7,818 bases of DNA. Source: Chloroflexota bacterium (GTDB lineage Bacteria > Chloroflexota > Chloroflexia > QHBQ01 > JADMIH01). Shown here piece by piece: positions 1-7,663 of this stretch. The stretch lies in assembly GCA_015478675.1 (NCBI GenBank), contig JADMIH010000176.1, positions 1-7,818 of the forward strand, read 5' to 3'. The position numbers and the translations under genes were made by a program. The stretch's first letter is position 1, and each line of letters opens with the position of its first letter. The notes beneath the pieces were generated by a model. That model was given only the letters and a program-made list of their open reading frames with translations. It had not been told where the DNA came from and made no database searches.

Positions 1-2665
1 GGGCGTTCGGACTACCTTGTATTTCGATATGCAAGTCCCCACCACGCGAAGCTACCGCTGAGACTATCGAAGTCACGCCCGGTGAATTGAGATCCAGGTA
101 ACCATTTGGCCCCAGGAATTCTTCGATCAGTGCCTGACCATTACCTGCGCTTTCCATGTTATCGGCTATCTCGTTGGTCACCTCGAGCACACGCACTATG
201 CCTTCGGGGGATATACCCGATGCACCACCGCCTCGGAGCATGCCAACGAGCCTCTGCCGGTCGCGGGGCGCAAGGTGGCTCAGCTTGCCCTGGAGTTCCT
301 TTACGGCAGGAAGCCCATGCCCAGTTACATCCGCAAGCTCTCGCACGTCCGACAAGAGCTCACGACGTGCGCGGCTATCGGTGCCGGACCACAAAGTGAG
401 ACCCTGTAACGACCGGGAGAGAGCAGCCTGCTCAGGCTCCCACGCCACCAGGAAGCCTGGGCGCTTTCTCGACCTCTGGACGTGCTTGCCCCTCTGAAGG
501 AGATCCAGGATGTCTGCGCTGGACGGCAAGAGGTCGTAGCGGCCCAGGCTGAGGTTGTCCTCTGCGCGCACACCGCTGTACACCACCAGGTAGCCGCCCA
601 CCACGCCGACTGCCCTGTTCTCCGTGCGCACTGCACCATCGGCTGAAGCGCGCATGGCCGGGTCGCTCCCGTTGAACGAAAGGATAGTAGTTACGAGAGG
701 ATCGCCGATAGTGCCTGGAGCAATGGGTTTGTCGCGCCGCGGCAGCCTGTTGACGCTTGTGCTGCTCACGCGCCGGGGCGACAGCATGCCGGTGCGAGTC
801 ACAACAACACCGGCATCAGCACTGTCGAAGGCATTTTGTTTGACACTCGCTGCCCGCATAGGGGCAGAACTCACCATTTCGCGCCCGTTGGGGTTGCTGA
901 CTTTGACGGGAATAGCAGCTGCCTGACCTTGGGCGTGGCCTGTAGATACACCGGTGCTTCCTGCGGTCCGCATTGAGCCAGGACGTGCGGGCGATGCCCC
1001 AGCGCCGTTCAATGCTTTCCGGGGCCGTGAATACCCTCGGTAAGCCAACCGGCTCATGCCCGCGCCGCGCATATCGGCCCGGTATCTCTGCCTGCTCTCC
1101 TCCACAGACGTCCACTGCCGCACCTTCTTTGCGGCCCACTCTTTGCGGGCGGGCGATACGTCTTTCTGCTCCATCAGCACTACAGCCGCCTCTTCGGCAT
1201 CGCGGTCGAGGAGCAGACCACGATCAGCGTCAAGCTGATAAGAATGTTCACGCGCCATCTGATGATAGCCGTGCACTGCGCTGTAACCACGCTGCAGGCC
1301 CGCCAGTGGGGTGCGCCCTGCAGCCGCGCCCGCTCGAACCCTGGCAGCATGCAGAGCCGCACTGCCTACCGCGCTCAACCCTCCACCTCTCAACCCCCCC
1401 TGGCGGTGGAGCAGGGTCGCCGCCCCGACCATAGCACCCCCGGTAGTCGCGACCGCTGCGCCCGCAAGCGCGGCCATACCTGCCGCACGGCCTGCTGCAG
1501 CGAAAGGGTCTACCTGCCTGGCGCCCATTCCTGTGGCGGAGCCGACAGCCGAGCCGATGACGTTTAGCGCGCCGGTCACGGTGCCCGCGGCCATGTGCAC
1601 GAACTGGAACGAAAGGAGCATTGTAAGCCCTGAGATGCTGACGAAGACGAGCACTGTACCTCGCTCGGCGAAGATGATGAGCATCTGCACCAGAAACGCC
1701 ATCATGGTGGCCACGACAAAAGTACGCAGCACCAGAAAGAGGTATGCCCGGAGCACCGAGGCCGCTATTACCTCGGTGAGGGAGAAGAAAGCGAACGGGA
1801 TAGCTGCCGGAAGCGAAATAAAGAGCACCATCGCAGCTACACCAAACAGCAGGAAAATGGCTGCTTCGATAATGGAGAAAAAGGCGGGCAGCATACCCTC
1901 GAGGAGTCGCATCACCCCGTCCGATGCGTTGCGCACCGATGCTACCCGCTCCTCTTCATTGCCCTCCCGCCATGTGAAGTATCTGCTGTAGAGGGCCTGC
2001 GGATACCCTCCCGTGTTGCGGGCCTCGGCGCGAGCGCCCGTGATATCCCCCTCCTCAGCGCCCAAGAAGGCCGCGGCAGCATCCAGGCCGTTGCAACCAG
2101 CCGAGCAATCGGAGCCAACGGCGGTGCCGAACAGGTGGGGCACGTAGCCAGGAGTCTGGCCGGGTAGCCAGAAGTCGCCGACCGTATCGGGCACAACCTG
2201 GTTGTTGAAGCGGTCGACCTCGTTCCGGTACTGGATCGTCGAGGCGATAAGGTGAGCCTGCTCCTGCAGCCCTAACCGCGTGCCCTCAAGCCCTGCGACC
2301 ATGCCCGGTCCTGCAGAGAAGATTAGCACAGCTATGAAGAACCAGAGGATTACCTTGCTAAAATCGACAGCCTGGAACCTGCCTATCAGGGGACGAGCGA
2401 TCAGCGTGAAGGACATCACGGTGAAGGCGAGCATCAGCCCCAAGTACACCAGCTGCTTGAGGAGTTCGTTACCCTGCAATAGCTGCGTCATCATGATACC
2501 GAGCAGGTTGTCCTGCCCGCCGCCTCCGACGAGCAGAACCCGGAACCAGTGAAGGATGGACGCGACCATCAACATTATTCTGTCGAGCGTCCAGAGGATG
2601 CCGCCGATCATATTCAGCAAATTAAATATGATCCCATCGCGAATAGCGCTTAGATCAGGCCACAT
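1..2665 (-). CDS. VirB6/TrbL-like polytopic membrane protein of a type IV secretion/conjugation system (partial, C-terminus outside window)
   Basis: One frame stays open from the ATG at 2665 to the left edge, giving 888 codons with no stop, so the C-terminus lies outside the window. AGGAGG at 2681-2676 is 10 nt before the ATG. The N-terminus has hydrophobic helices at about residues 12-48, 72-92 and 105-125. A hydrophilic loop follows (about 126-250, with C187 and C191), then a second block of helices (about 258-301, 304-333 and 337-360). Next comes an Ala/Gly-rich stretch (about 360-450), then a basic, hydrophilic tail from about 450 onward. This order matches the VirB6/TrbL family, whose members form the inner-membrane part of the DNA or protein transfer channel. 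The family call rests on topology and composition, since these proteins share little sequence. The tail has no domain I recognise. A phage or unrelated transport membrane protein is the main alternative. It is the last gene of the visible operon, 69 nt after the preceding stop. Confidence 0.65.
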   Translation of the reverse strand, partial: MWPDLSAIRDGIIFNLLNMIGGILWTLDRIMLMVASILHWFRVLLVGGGGQDNLLGIMMTQLLQGNELLKQLVYLGLMLAFTVMSFTLIARPLIGRFQAVDFSKVILWFFIAVLIFSAGPGMVAGLEGTRLGLQEQAHLIASTIQYRNEVDRFNNQVVPDTVGDFWLPGQTPGYVPHLFGTAVGSDCSAGCNGLDAAAAFLGAEEGDITGARAEARNTGGYPQALYSRYFTWREGNEEERVASVRNASDGVMRLLEGMLPAFFSIIEAAIFLLFGVAAMVLFISLPAAIPFAFFSLTEVIAASVLRAYLFLVLRTFVVATMMAFLVQMLIIFAERGTVLVFVSISGLTMLLSFQFVHMAAGTVTGALNVIGSAVGSATGMGARQVDPFAAAGRAAGMAALAGAAVATTGGAMVGAATLLHRQGGLRGGGLSAVGSAALHAARVRAGAAAGRTPLAGLQRGYSAVHGYHQMAREHSYQLDADRGLLLDRDAEEAAVVLMEQKDVSPARKEWAAKKVRQWTSVEESRQRYRADMRGAGMSRLAYRGYSRPRKALNGAGASPARPGSMRTAGSTGVSTGHAQGQAAAIPVKVSNPNGREMVSSAPMRAASVKQNAFDSADAGVVVTRTGMLSPRRVSSTSVNRLPRRDKPIAPGTIGDPLVTTILSFNGSDPAMRASADGAVRTENRAVGVVGGYLVVYSGVRAEDNLSLGRYDLLPSSADILDLLQRGKHVQRSRKRPGFLVAWEPEQAALSRSLQGLTLWSGTDSRARRELLSDVRELADVTGHGLPAVKELQGKLSHLAPRDRQRLVGMLRGGGASGISPEGIVRVLEVTNEIADNMESAGNGQALIEEFLGPNGYLDLNSPGVTSIVSAVASRGGDLHIEIQGSPNA

Positions 2666-2675
2666 CTTGAGTGAT

Positions 2676-2681
2676 CCTCCT
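2676..2681 (-). promoter_or_regulatory. Ribosome binding site of the VirB6/TrbL-like gene
   Basis: AGGAGG on the minus strand, 10 nt before the ATG at 2665. It fixes the start of a frame whose end is not in the window and supports it as a real gene. The 69-nt gap holding it shows no convincing terminator, so co-transcription with the preceding gene is likely. Confidence 0.7.
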
Positions 2682-2734
2682 CAGGGCTGCCTGCCAGGTA
2701 CACAACGCAGCCAATCCAACTCGGGCTGTCACGC

Positions 2735-3775
2735 TCATCGGGGTGCCCTCTTGCTCACATACCTCCGCCTCTTGCCCCACACGATTGCTACCACTCCACC
2801 CAACGTCAAACCGAGCACTGCTGCCCACCAGGCATTCAATGATGATGCGCCGGTGCGTTCCCCGCTACCCTCGGAGAGCGCGTGGTCCTGTGGGGGCACC
2901 AGCTTCACGCTTGATGGATCAAAGGTCGATTCTTGAGAGCTGCTATCCGATAGGCTTTCGGTACTGCCACCGCTCTCCGAACTGGAGGTGCCTCCACCAG
3001 ATGTTGAACCCGGTATAGCCCACGGCGCTAGCGTCATGTCAGCAAGAGGCAGAGGCGGCATACCGTCCTCACTTGCCAGATCGAGGCCGGGCAACCAGCC
3101 TGCATACTCTGTGGAGAAGTGCAGAAGGTAACGGCTGGTGGTCGCACCGACACCCGGCTGGATGCGTTGGGGATTAGGCCCGCCATCCTCGTTCAGCGTG
3201 TCGATTCGCTCCGCGAAACCTCCTCCCTGACGGGTACGTCCATAAGGGGCACGTCCCTGAACAGCAGCAGGGACAAGAGATGACGTCTGGTGCCCGCGAG
3301 TAATTGTGCCCTCGAACCGCAGCGTCCACGTGCCTTCTCCAAGCCCATCAAAGCGGGCCAGACCCTGGGCGTTGGTCACCGCGGCCAGGGTGCCGGTGAT
3401 TACCGATTGGCACCCCACGCTGGGCGTCGGTAACGTCGGCATCACGCCATCCGGCTGAGCACGTATCCCAGTAGGCCGGCCTGAAGCATCCGGCATGTAT
3501 AGTTGCGGACCGCCCATGCTCGGCGGCGCAGCGCTGAAGACCGTCCTCACTCCAGACGCCGGATTTCCATCGAGGAAGCGGACCAGCACGAACCTGGTCT
3601 GGCCACAGGCAACGCCTCGACGGGTGTCTTGCTCTGGCGATTGCGCTGCTGCATGCTGGATTACCAACAACGCGCCTGCACAAAACAGCGAAATCATCCA
3701 GGCGATCTTCAGAACCCACCTTCTATATCCAACCTGGGCCTCAAGCGGGCCGCGCACCTGTTGCTTCTCGTTCAT
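2735..3775 (-). CDS. Secreted, membrane-anchored surface protein with CnaB/carboxypeptidase-regulatory-like domain
   Basis: 346 residues. The N-terminus has a basic region (R18, R19, K23), a hydrophobic core (about 24-39) and a possible signal peptidase site after A44 (AAA before Q45). Residues 133-156 hold VTNAQGLARFDGLGEGTW, the 'T-x-A-x-G-x-A-x-F-x-G-L-x-x-G-T-W' pattern seen at the end of CnaB or carboxypeptidase-regulatory-like beta-sandwiches. C57 and C122 could form a disulfide. A Ser/Gly/Glu-rich stalk runs from about 256 to 290. The protein ends with a membrane helix (about 314-334) and a KRRR stop-transfer patch (335-338), so the body should face outward. The tail resembles a sortase anchor but has no LPXTG motif. 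The start is ATG, with GGGAGG 6 nt upstream that overlaps the end of the M23 gene. The function is unknown. From its position I infer a surface or envelope component of the transfer machine, acting as adhesin or scaffold. Confidence 0.75.
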   Translation of the reverse strand: MNEKQQVRGPLEAQVGYRRWVLKIAWMISLFCAGALLVIQHAAAQSPEQDTRRGVACGQTRFVLVRFLDGNPASGVRTVFSAAPPSMGGPQLYMPDASGRPTGIRAQPDGVMPTLPTPSVGCQSVITGTLAAVTNAQGLARFDGLGEGTWTLRFEGTITRGHQTSSLVPAAVQGRAPYGRTRQGGGFAERIDTLNEDGGPNPQRIQPGVGATTSRYLLHFSTEYAGWLPGLDLASEDGMPPLPLADMTLAPWAIPGSTSGGGTSSSESGGSTESLSDSSSQESTFDPSSVKLVPPQDHALSEGSGERTGASSLNAWWAAVLGLTLGGVVAIVWGKRRRYVSKRAPR

Positions 3776-3778
3776 CTG

Positions 3779-5179
3779 CTACCTCCCACTCCCTGCATTC
3801 ACGCCCAGCAGGTTGAACGGGTCGACGAAGCCCTGGCCGGGGAGTTGCACCTGAAAGTGGAGGTGCGGCCCCGTAGAGCAACCGGTCGAGCCCATGAGCG
3901 CCAGCACCTGCCCAGGTGTAACGTGGTCACCGGCTTGCACCCGCTCGGAGCCGACAACGGTATGCCCGTACTTGATGGTGTAGGAGCCGGACTGTATGAC
4001 GATCACCCACCCTAAATTGGCGCGAGGCTCCTCCGCTCCCGGAAAGGTGCAACGCACACCTTGCGATACGCCTACGTACGTAACCACTCCCTCGGTTACG
4101 GCGTAGAGAGGTGTGCCTCGGCTGTCAGCGAAGTCCACCCCGGCGTGAAACCAGGGCCGGCCAGGAGGGCAGTCGTAACCCGCTATCTCAGGAAAGGCTG
4201 TACAGCCAAAGTCCTGGCTGATGTAGGTGCCGCGCCGCACCGGCCAGCCCTGAAAACTTCCGTCAATGACAGGTGTTCGTTTGTTGAGCGGTTGCTGCCA
4301 TACCGCTCCTCCCTGGTCGGAGCTGGTTACCGGACCTGAAGTATTGCCCTGGCAAGAAGGGTCGTCCGCTGGCCTGAACCAGATAATGTTTTGGGCGCTT
4401 CCCGCGTCGTAGCGCAAATCGGGGTTGCTCAAGTCGGGAGCGAACCCGACGGCCAGCCCTCTACCCTGAGGTGCTTCGATAGCCACGCTGATGGAGCGCG
4501 CTTCCCCACCATGCAAGACAGCCCAGCCGTCCTGCCAGACAGCGCCCGCCGCCCGCCCTGCTCGCTCTGTATAACCCCACCTACCCGATAGAACTTCGCC
4601 AGATCCGGTAGCAACCTCGCGCATTATCGTCCGGAGTGGCCAGGTTACGGTAAGTGTCTGGCCACCTTCGTTCGCGATCTCGAACGTCCACAGGTGCGCC
4701 ACCATACCGGTAGGCCCCGGCGTGGCCAGGGTGCCTGTTGTGGAGTAGCTGGTGAGGGACATCCGTAATGGCCCCATCCTTACCTGCTGATCGATGTAGA
4801 AGTTGGCCGTAGTGTGCGCGTCGGGCATCATCTGCAGGCCGTACGGAGTGGCAGTGGGCAGGGGAGTGGTGCACTGCAAGATCGGCTCAGCGGTGGGAGT
4901 GCCGGAGCCGACGGTCGGGCCAGGGTAAGGTTCCTGCCAGCACTGCGTGGGCACGGGAGAGGGCGTTGGGCAGTTCCAGTAAGCGTTATATAGCCCTATC
5001 TCGCTCGAATCGGGCAAGTCAGAGCCTGCTCGGCACGCAAGAAGGAAGGCTGCGAAGAAGCATAGAGCGGCAGTAAGGTAGGCGCGTCGTGCGCCCGCAG
5101 AGTTGGGGTAATGGCCGTTGGGTAGGCTTGCTTCCCTGTTATGGGAGCCGGGATCGTTTTGGGCAGCTGCTATTGCCAT
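3779..5179 (-). CDS. M23-family (LytM-type) metallopeptidase lipoprotein
   Basis: 466 residues from the ATG at 5179. A long, mildly basic N-terminus (R31, R32) leads into a hydrophobic stretch ending in the lipobox LLAC (C49), so the mature protein should be lipid-anchored outside the membrane. A Thr/Pro-rich linker (about 70-118) follows, then a beta-rich region (about 125-250) I do not recognise. The C-terminal M23 domain (about 340-455) has the full set of key residues. Zinc ligands are H345 and D349 in HxxxD and H441 in HLH. H439 and the YGH histidine H406 are the expected catalytic histidines. The family cuts peptidoglycan cross-bridges or peptide stems. The frame extends to a TTG at 5236, but that start would overlap the upstream gene and has no ribosome site. 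The ATG lies 17 nt after the upstream stop, with only a weak site (AAAGAAA). Next to a VirB6-like gene, it probably opens the wall for the transfer apparatus. Confidence 0.88.
   Translation of the reverse strand: MAIAAAQNDPGSHNREASLPNGHYPNSAGARRAYLTAALCFFAAFLLACRAGSDLPDSSEIGLYNAYWNCPTPSPVPTQCWQEPYPGPTVGSGTPTAEPILQCTTPLPTATPYGLQMMPDAHTTANFYIDQQVRMGPLRMSLTSYSTTGTLATPGPTGMVAHLWTFEIANEGGQTLTVTWPLRTIMREVATGSGEVLSGRWGYTERAGRAAGAVWQDGWAVLHGGEARSISVAIEAPQGRGLAVGFAPDLSNPDLRYDAGSAQNIIWFRPADDPSCQGNTSGPVTSSDQGGAVWQQPLNKRTPVIDGSFQGWPVRRGTYISQDFGCTAFPEIAGYDCPPGRPWFHAGVDFADSRGTPLYAVTEGVVTYVGVSQGVRCTFPGAEEPRANLGWVIVIQSGSYTIKYGHTVVGSERVQAGDHVTPGQVLALMGSTGCSTGPHLHFQVQLPGQGFVDPFNLLGVNAGSGR
3782..3787 (-). promoter_or_regulatory. 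Ribosome binding site inside the end of the M23 gene (translational coupling)
   Basis: GGGAGG on the minus strand forms the last two codons of the M23 peptidase gene. That gene's TAG stop (3781-3779) sits in the 6-nt spacer before the ATG at 3775. Only 3 nt separate the two genes, so a ribosome finishing the first can start the second. This supports the ATG at 3775 and a fixed ratio of the two proteins. Confidence 0.75.
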
Positions 5180-5196
5180 ATGTTTCTTTATGCCTA

Positions 5197-7191
5197 TCAA
5201 GGTTGGTTGTTGGCGGATATGAGCGTGTAAGGCCAAATCGCGCCGAAGAAGGCCTCTTTGCTTGCACCCTTTTCCATCCAGCTCACCCAGGCCGCGCCCG
5301 TGCTATCGAGGGTGCCCGCGCCCTGCAGTTGGTCCATCGCTTCGTACTGCGTGGGAGGGAACGCTCTAAGTGGCGTAACGTTCCCGAACTGCGGCCCCAC
5401 GGCACCTTGCCAGGCACTACCTGGCGCATCGGGCAGGGAGTACGCGTATGCGGCGTAATATCGCATAGCACCGCCTGTAGCGGGCGCTGTGCCGTATCTA
5501 TAGATCACCAGCACCCTCTGGCGCTCGGGTACCCAGAACGGCTGAGGCATGTGCACTTTAGGCGCGATCGTCGCGCTTTGCGGTGCCAGATCAGGAACCA
5601 GGCTGAGATCTCCGCCCTGCCCGCTTCCATCGCCCGCATCGCCCCCGCCCTCGTCGGGAGACGGCGTTGGGTCGGGCTCTCCGGGAACAGGCGGAAAATA
5701 TGCGAAGGTGTCTTCCTGCATCCAGTGCGGACCGCCCGGTGCGTCTGAATCAGATGAGTAGACGTAAGCGATGCGACCGGTAGAGTAGAGGCTCCAGAAT
5801 GCATAAACGAACGCCCGCCCGCGGTAGCTGAATGCCAGTAGGCGCAACGAGGAGGGCCAGTAGTCCCTTATACCTAGCCTGCTGTTCATGGTGCCGCTAT
5901 TCACCAGCTCCACGGGCTCGTGCCACTGTCCCCCATCAGTGGGGTCGCTGTAGGTGGCATATGCGTTGCTACCGTCGTCGAAGATCAGGAAGGCTCTATA
6001 TCCCCCGCCCACAGACTCGGTAAGATCGAGGAAAGCAATATCGCTCTCGAACTGACGTCCATTCGTCATTCTGGGCGGCGATACGTTGGCCCACTCTCCC
6101 TGTGGGGACCGGCGCCACACGCGGACGTAGGAGTCCGGCTTCTCCGGGGTGTCGGGATTGCCGCCGGTCCATGCAGCGAGCAGCGTACCATCCCCCGCCG
6201 CTTTTAGCCGCACATTGTTGCACCAACTCGGGCTGGCATCGCCAATCCGCAGAGGCTCCGACCAGTTGCCTATGCCGTCAGGAGAGCGCCTGTAAAGGGC
6301 ATCGGTCAGGTTGGTGCCGGCGCGTCTCTCGCAGTAGAGCACATGCACAGCACCGTCGGAAGTGATGGCAGTTGCCGAGTCGAGGTAGGTAGTCTTGAAA
6401 CCGAGCTTCGGTTCGAGCATGTTCACCGAGCGGGCGTCCTCAAGAGTGCGACTTTGCGGATCCATCCTGCGCAGGTAGACCCGATGCTCCGCGTCGGTAG
6501 CCTGGTTGGTGTTGTCCTGAGACCAGGTGAAGGAGGGCGCTCCCGTGACAGGATCTATGCCGGGCTGGCCTATCCCCGCATTTCCGGACATGGAAGCGAG
6601 AGCGCGTCCCTCCGAGGTACCACTGCCGCCCGACGGCATGGGAGTATTAATCGGGAAAGTGGGGAAGATCGCGGGCGCGATGGTTGGGCGCGGCGTGAGA
6701 GTGGGCTGGTCAGGAGCCGCGGTGCAAGTTATCGCGGGTGGTGGCCACGCGGGCGGCTCGGTAGGCTGCTGAGGCACCAGAGTGGCATACGAGCCGCCTG
6801 AGGGCCGCGTTGGAGTAGGTGTCATGCTGGGACGAGGTGTTATCCATGTGCCGGTAGGCGTCGGTGTTTGTGTAGGCACCATGTACTGGCGAGACCCATA
6901 CGAGAAGCAATGACATGCGCAGGCAGTAGCCGTGGCGATCGCTGCTTGCTCGGAAATAACGGTGTTTGTGCAGCCAGCCGCAAGAGGTAGCAACCCCAAA
7001 AAGGCAAGCAGGCCCCAGGTAATTGGTACCCGCTGGATCCTCTTTAGGGAGCACCAACATACGCGACACAGGTGGACGACCTCGGCTGGTTGGCCTACAG
7101 TGCCAGTGGCCCGATTGATCCTTAAACGTGTTCTTTGAGCTGCAGCGCCTGCGATTCCTGTTTCGTTCGGCTCAAGTCTGATCCTGCTCAC
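5197..7191 (-). CDS. Lipoprotein with sialidase-like beta-propeller body
   Basis: 664 residues from a GTG start at 7191, which is supported by GAGGAG 6 nt upstream. The frame has no ATG before the signal region. A long N-terminal part (about 55 residues, with C42, C45 and C47) precedes a hydrophobic stretch (57-71) and a lipobox-like LAAGC (C74). The mature protein starts with an ACACHC cluster (C91, C93, C95) and a Thr/Pro-rich linker (about 105-190). The body (about 220-500) has several blade-like units of beta strands with degenerate Asp-box-like turns, such as SPDGIGNW (303-310) and SDPTDGGQW (415-423). This fits a sialidase/exo-alpha-sialidase-type propeller. An acidic Gly/Asp/Pro-rich spacer (about 503-530) is followed by a C-terminal beta-rich part (540-664). 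I see no FRIP motif, so enzymatic activity is doubtful and a binding role is more likely. It is the first visible gene of the operon. The fold call is moderate; the lipoprotein call is strong. Confidence 0.75.
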   Translation of the reverse strand: MSRIRLEPNETGIAGAAAQRTRLRINRATGTVGQPAEVVHLCRVCWCSLKRIQRVPITWGLLAFLGLLPLAAGCTNTVISEQAAIATATACACHCFSYGSRQYMVPTQTPTPTGTWITPRPSMTPTPTRPSGGSYATLVPQQPTEPPAWPPPAITCTAAPDQPTLTPRPTIAPAIFPTFPINTPMPSGGSGTSEGRALASMSGNAGIGQPGIDPVTGAPSFTWSQDNTNQATDAEHRVYLRRMDPQSRTLEDARSVNMLEPKLGFKTTYLDSATAITSDGAVHVLYCERRAGTNLTDALYRRSPDGIGNWSEPLRIGDASPSWCNNVRLKAAGDGTLLAAWTGGNPDTPEKPDSYVRVWRRSPQGEWANVSPPRMTNGRQFESDIAFLDLTESVGGGYRAFLIFDDGSNAYATYSDPTDGGQWHEPVELVNSGTMNSRLGIRDYWPSSLRLLAFSYRGRAFVYAFWSLYSTGRIAYVYSSDSDAPGGPHWMQEDTFAYFPPVPGEPDPTPSPDEGGGDAGDGSGQGGDLSLVPDLAPQSATIAPKVHMPQPFWVPERQRVLVIYRYGTAPATGGAMRYYAAYAYSLPDAPGSAWQGAVGPQFGNVTPLRAFPPTQYEAMDQLQGAGTLDSTGAAWVSWMEKGASKEAFFGAIWPYTLISANNQP

Positions 7192-7197
7192 ACGTGG

Positions 7198-7203
7198 CTC
7201 CTC
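7198..7203 (-). promoter_or_regulatory. Ribosome binding site supporting the GTG start of the propeller lipoprotein
   Basis: GAGGAG on the minus strand, 6 nt (CCACGT) before the GTG at 7191. It decides the start: this frame has no ATG anywhere before the lipobox, and no other site nearby is as good. Confidence 0.7.
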
Positions 7204-7633
7204 TAACCGTTAGCGAATACCTGCCGCCCAAACGCCAAAGGCCTTATCGGTTCGCCCCTGAAACAGGGCGCGAGCTGGTAGCATCACGCCCTGAGTGGAT
7301 TGGGCGACCTGACCCAAGCCTAACACGAGGAGAGTCACGCACCTGTCACACTTTTGTGCCGATAGTGGGGTTTCCAGCAGACCCTCTTGCACAAGACTAC
7401 GGATTGAGGCGTGAGGCGCTGATCTTTGACACGTGGAGTTCCCGTCGCGACCGTGGACGCAGAGGGAGTCAGGAGATGACATAGGAGTTAGCAAAGAGGA
7501 AGGCTGCTGTAATCTTACTGAGGCTGAGTCCGAGTCGGCGGGGCTGGCCGACCTCTGAGATGGCGATCACTGGGCCAATCGATCAGTATCCGTTCGACTA
7601 GCCCCGGGCGGTCACCTTCACCAGCCGGTCGCG

Positions 7634-7663
7634 CCTGGACCCACACCGCGGTGTGGGTCCAGG
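7634..7663. repeat. Perfect 30-bp palindrome
   Basis: The left half CCTGGACCCACACCG (7634-7648) is the exact reverse complement of 7649-7663, with no loop and centre CCGCGG. The next bases outward do not match. There is no T-run on either side, so it is not a typical terminator. It could be an operator for a dimeric regulator, a site for a replication or transfer protein, or a cruciform. Its place between the terminator and the operon's first gene favours a control site, but no binding protein is visible. Confidence 0.85.

Noticed and set aside
106..1567. Several plus-strand and minus-strand frames of 60-150 codons
   Set aside because: All lie within the continuous minus-strand VirB6-like frame and are explained as shadows of it.
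1311..1991. Plus-strand open frame of 226 codons
   Set aside because: It lies entirely antisense to the VirB6-like gene, has no ribosome site and a low-complexity Ala/Pro/Ser/Thr composition typical of a shadow frame.
5180..5236. TTG start at 5236 for the M23 gene, giving 485 residues
   Set aside because: It would overlap the upstream gene by 40 nt, has no ribosome site and adds 19 residues before an already long signal region. The ATG at 5179 fits better.
7320..7349. Possible minus-strand promoter (GTGACA and TGTTAG, 18-nt spacer)
   Set aside because: The -10 box matches the consensus at only three of six positions, so I cannot separate it from chance.
7210..7494. Minus-strand open frame of 94 codons just before the propeller lipoprotein
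   Set aside because: The start is TTG with no ribosome site (the internal ATG at 7482 has none either), and the protein resembles no family I know. It could be real, since it ends 18 nt before the next start, but support is too weak.
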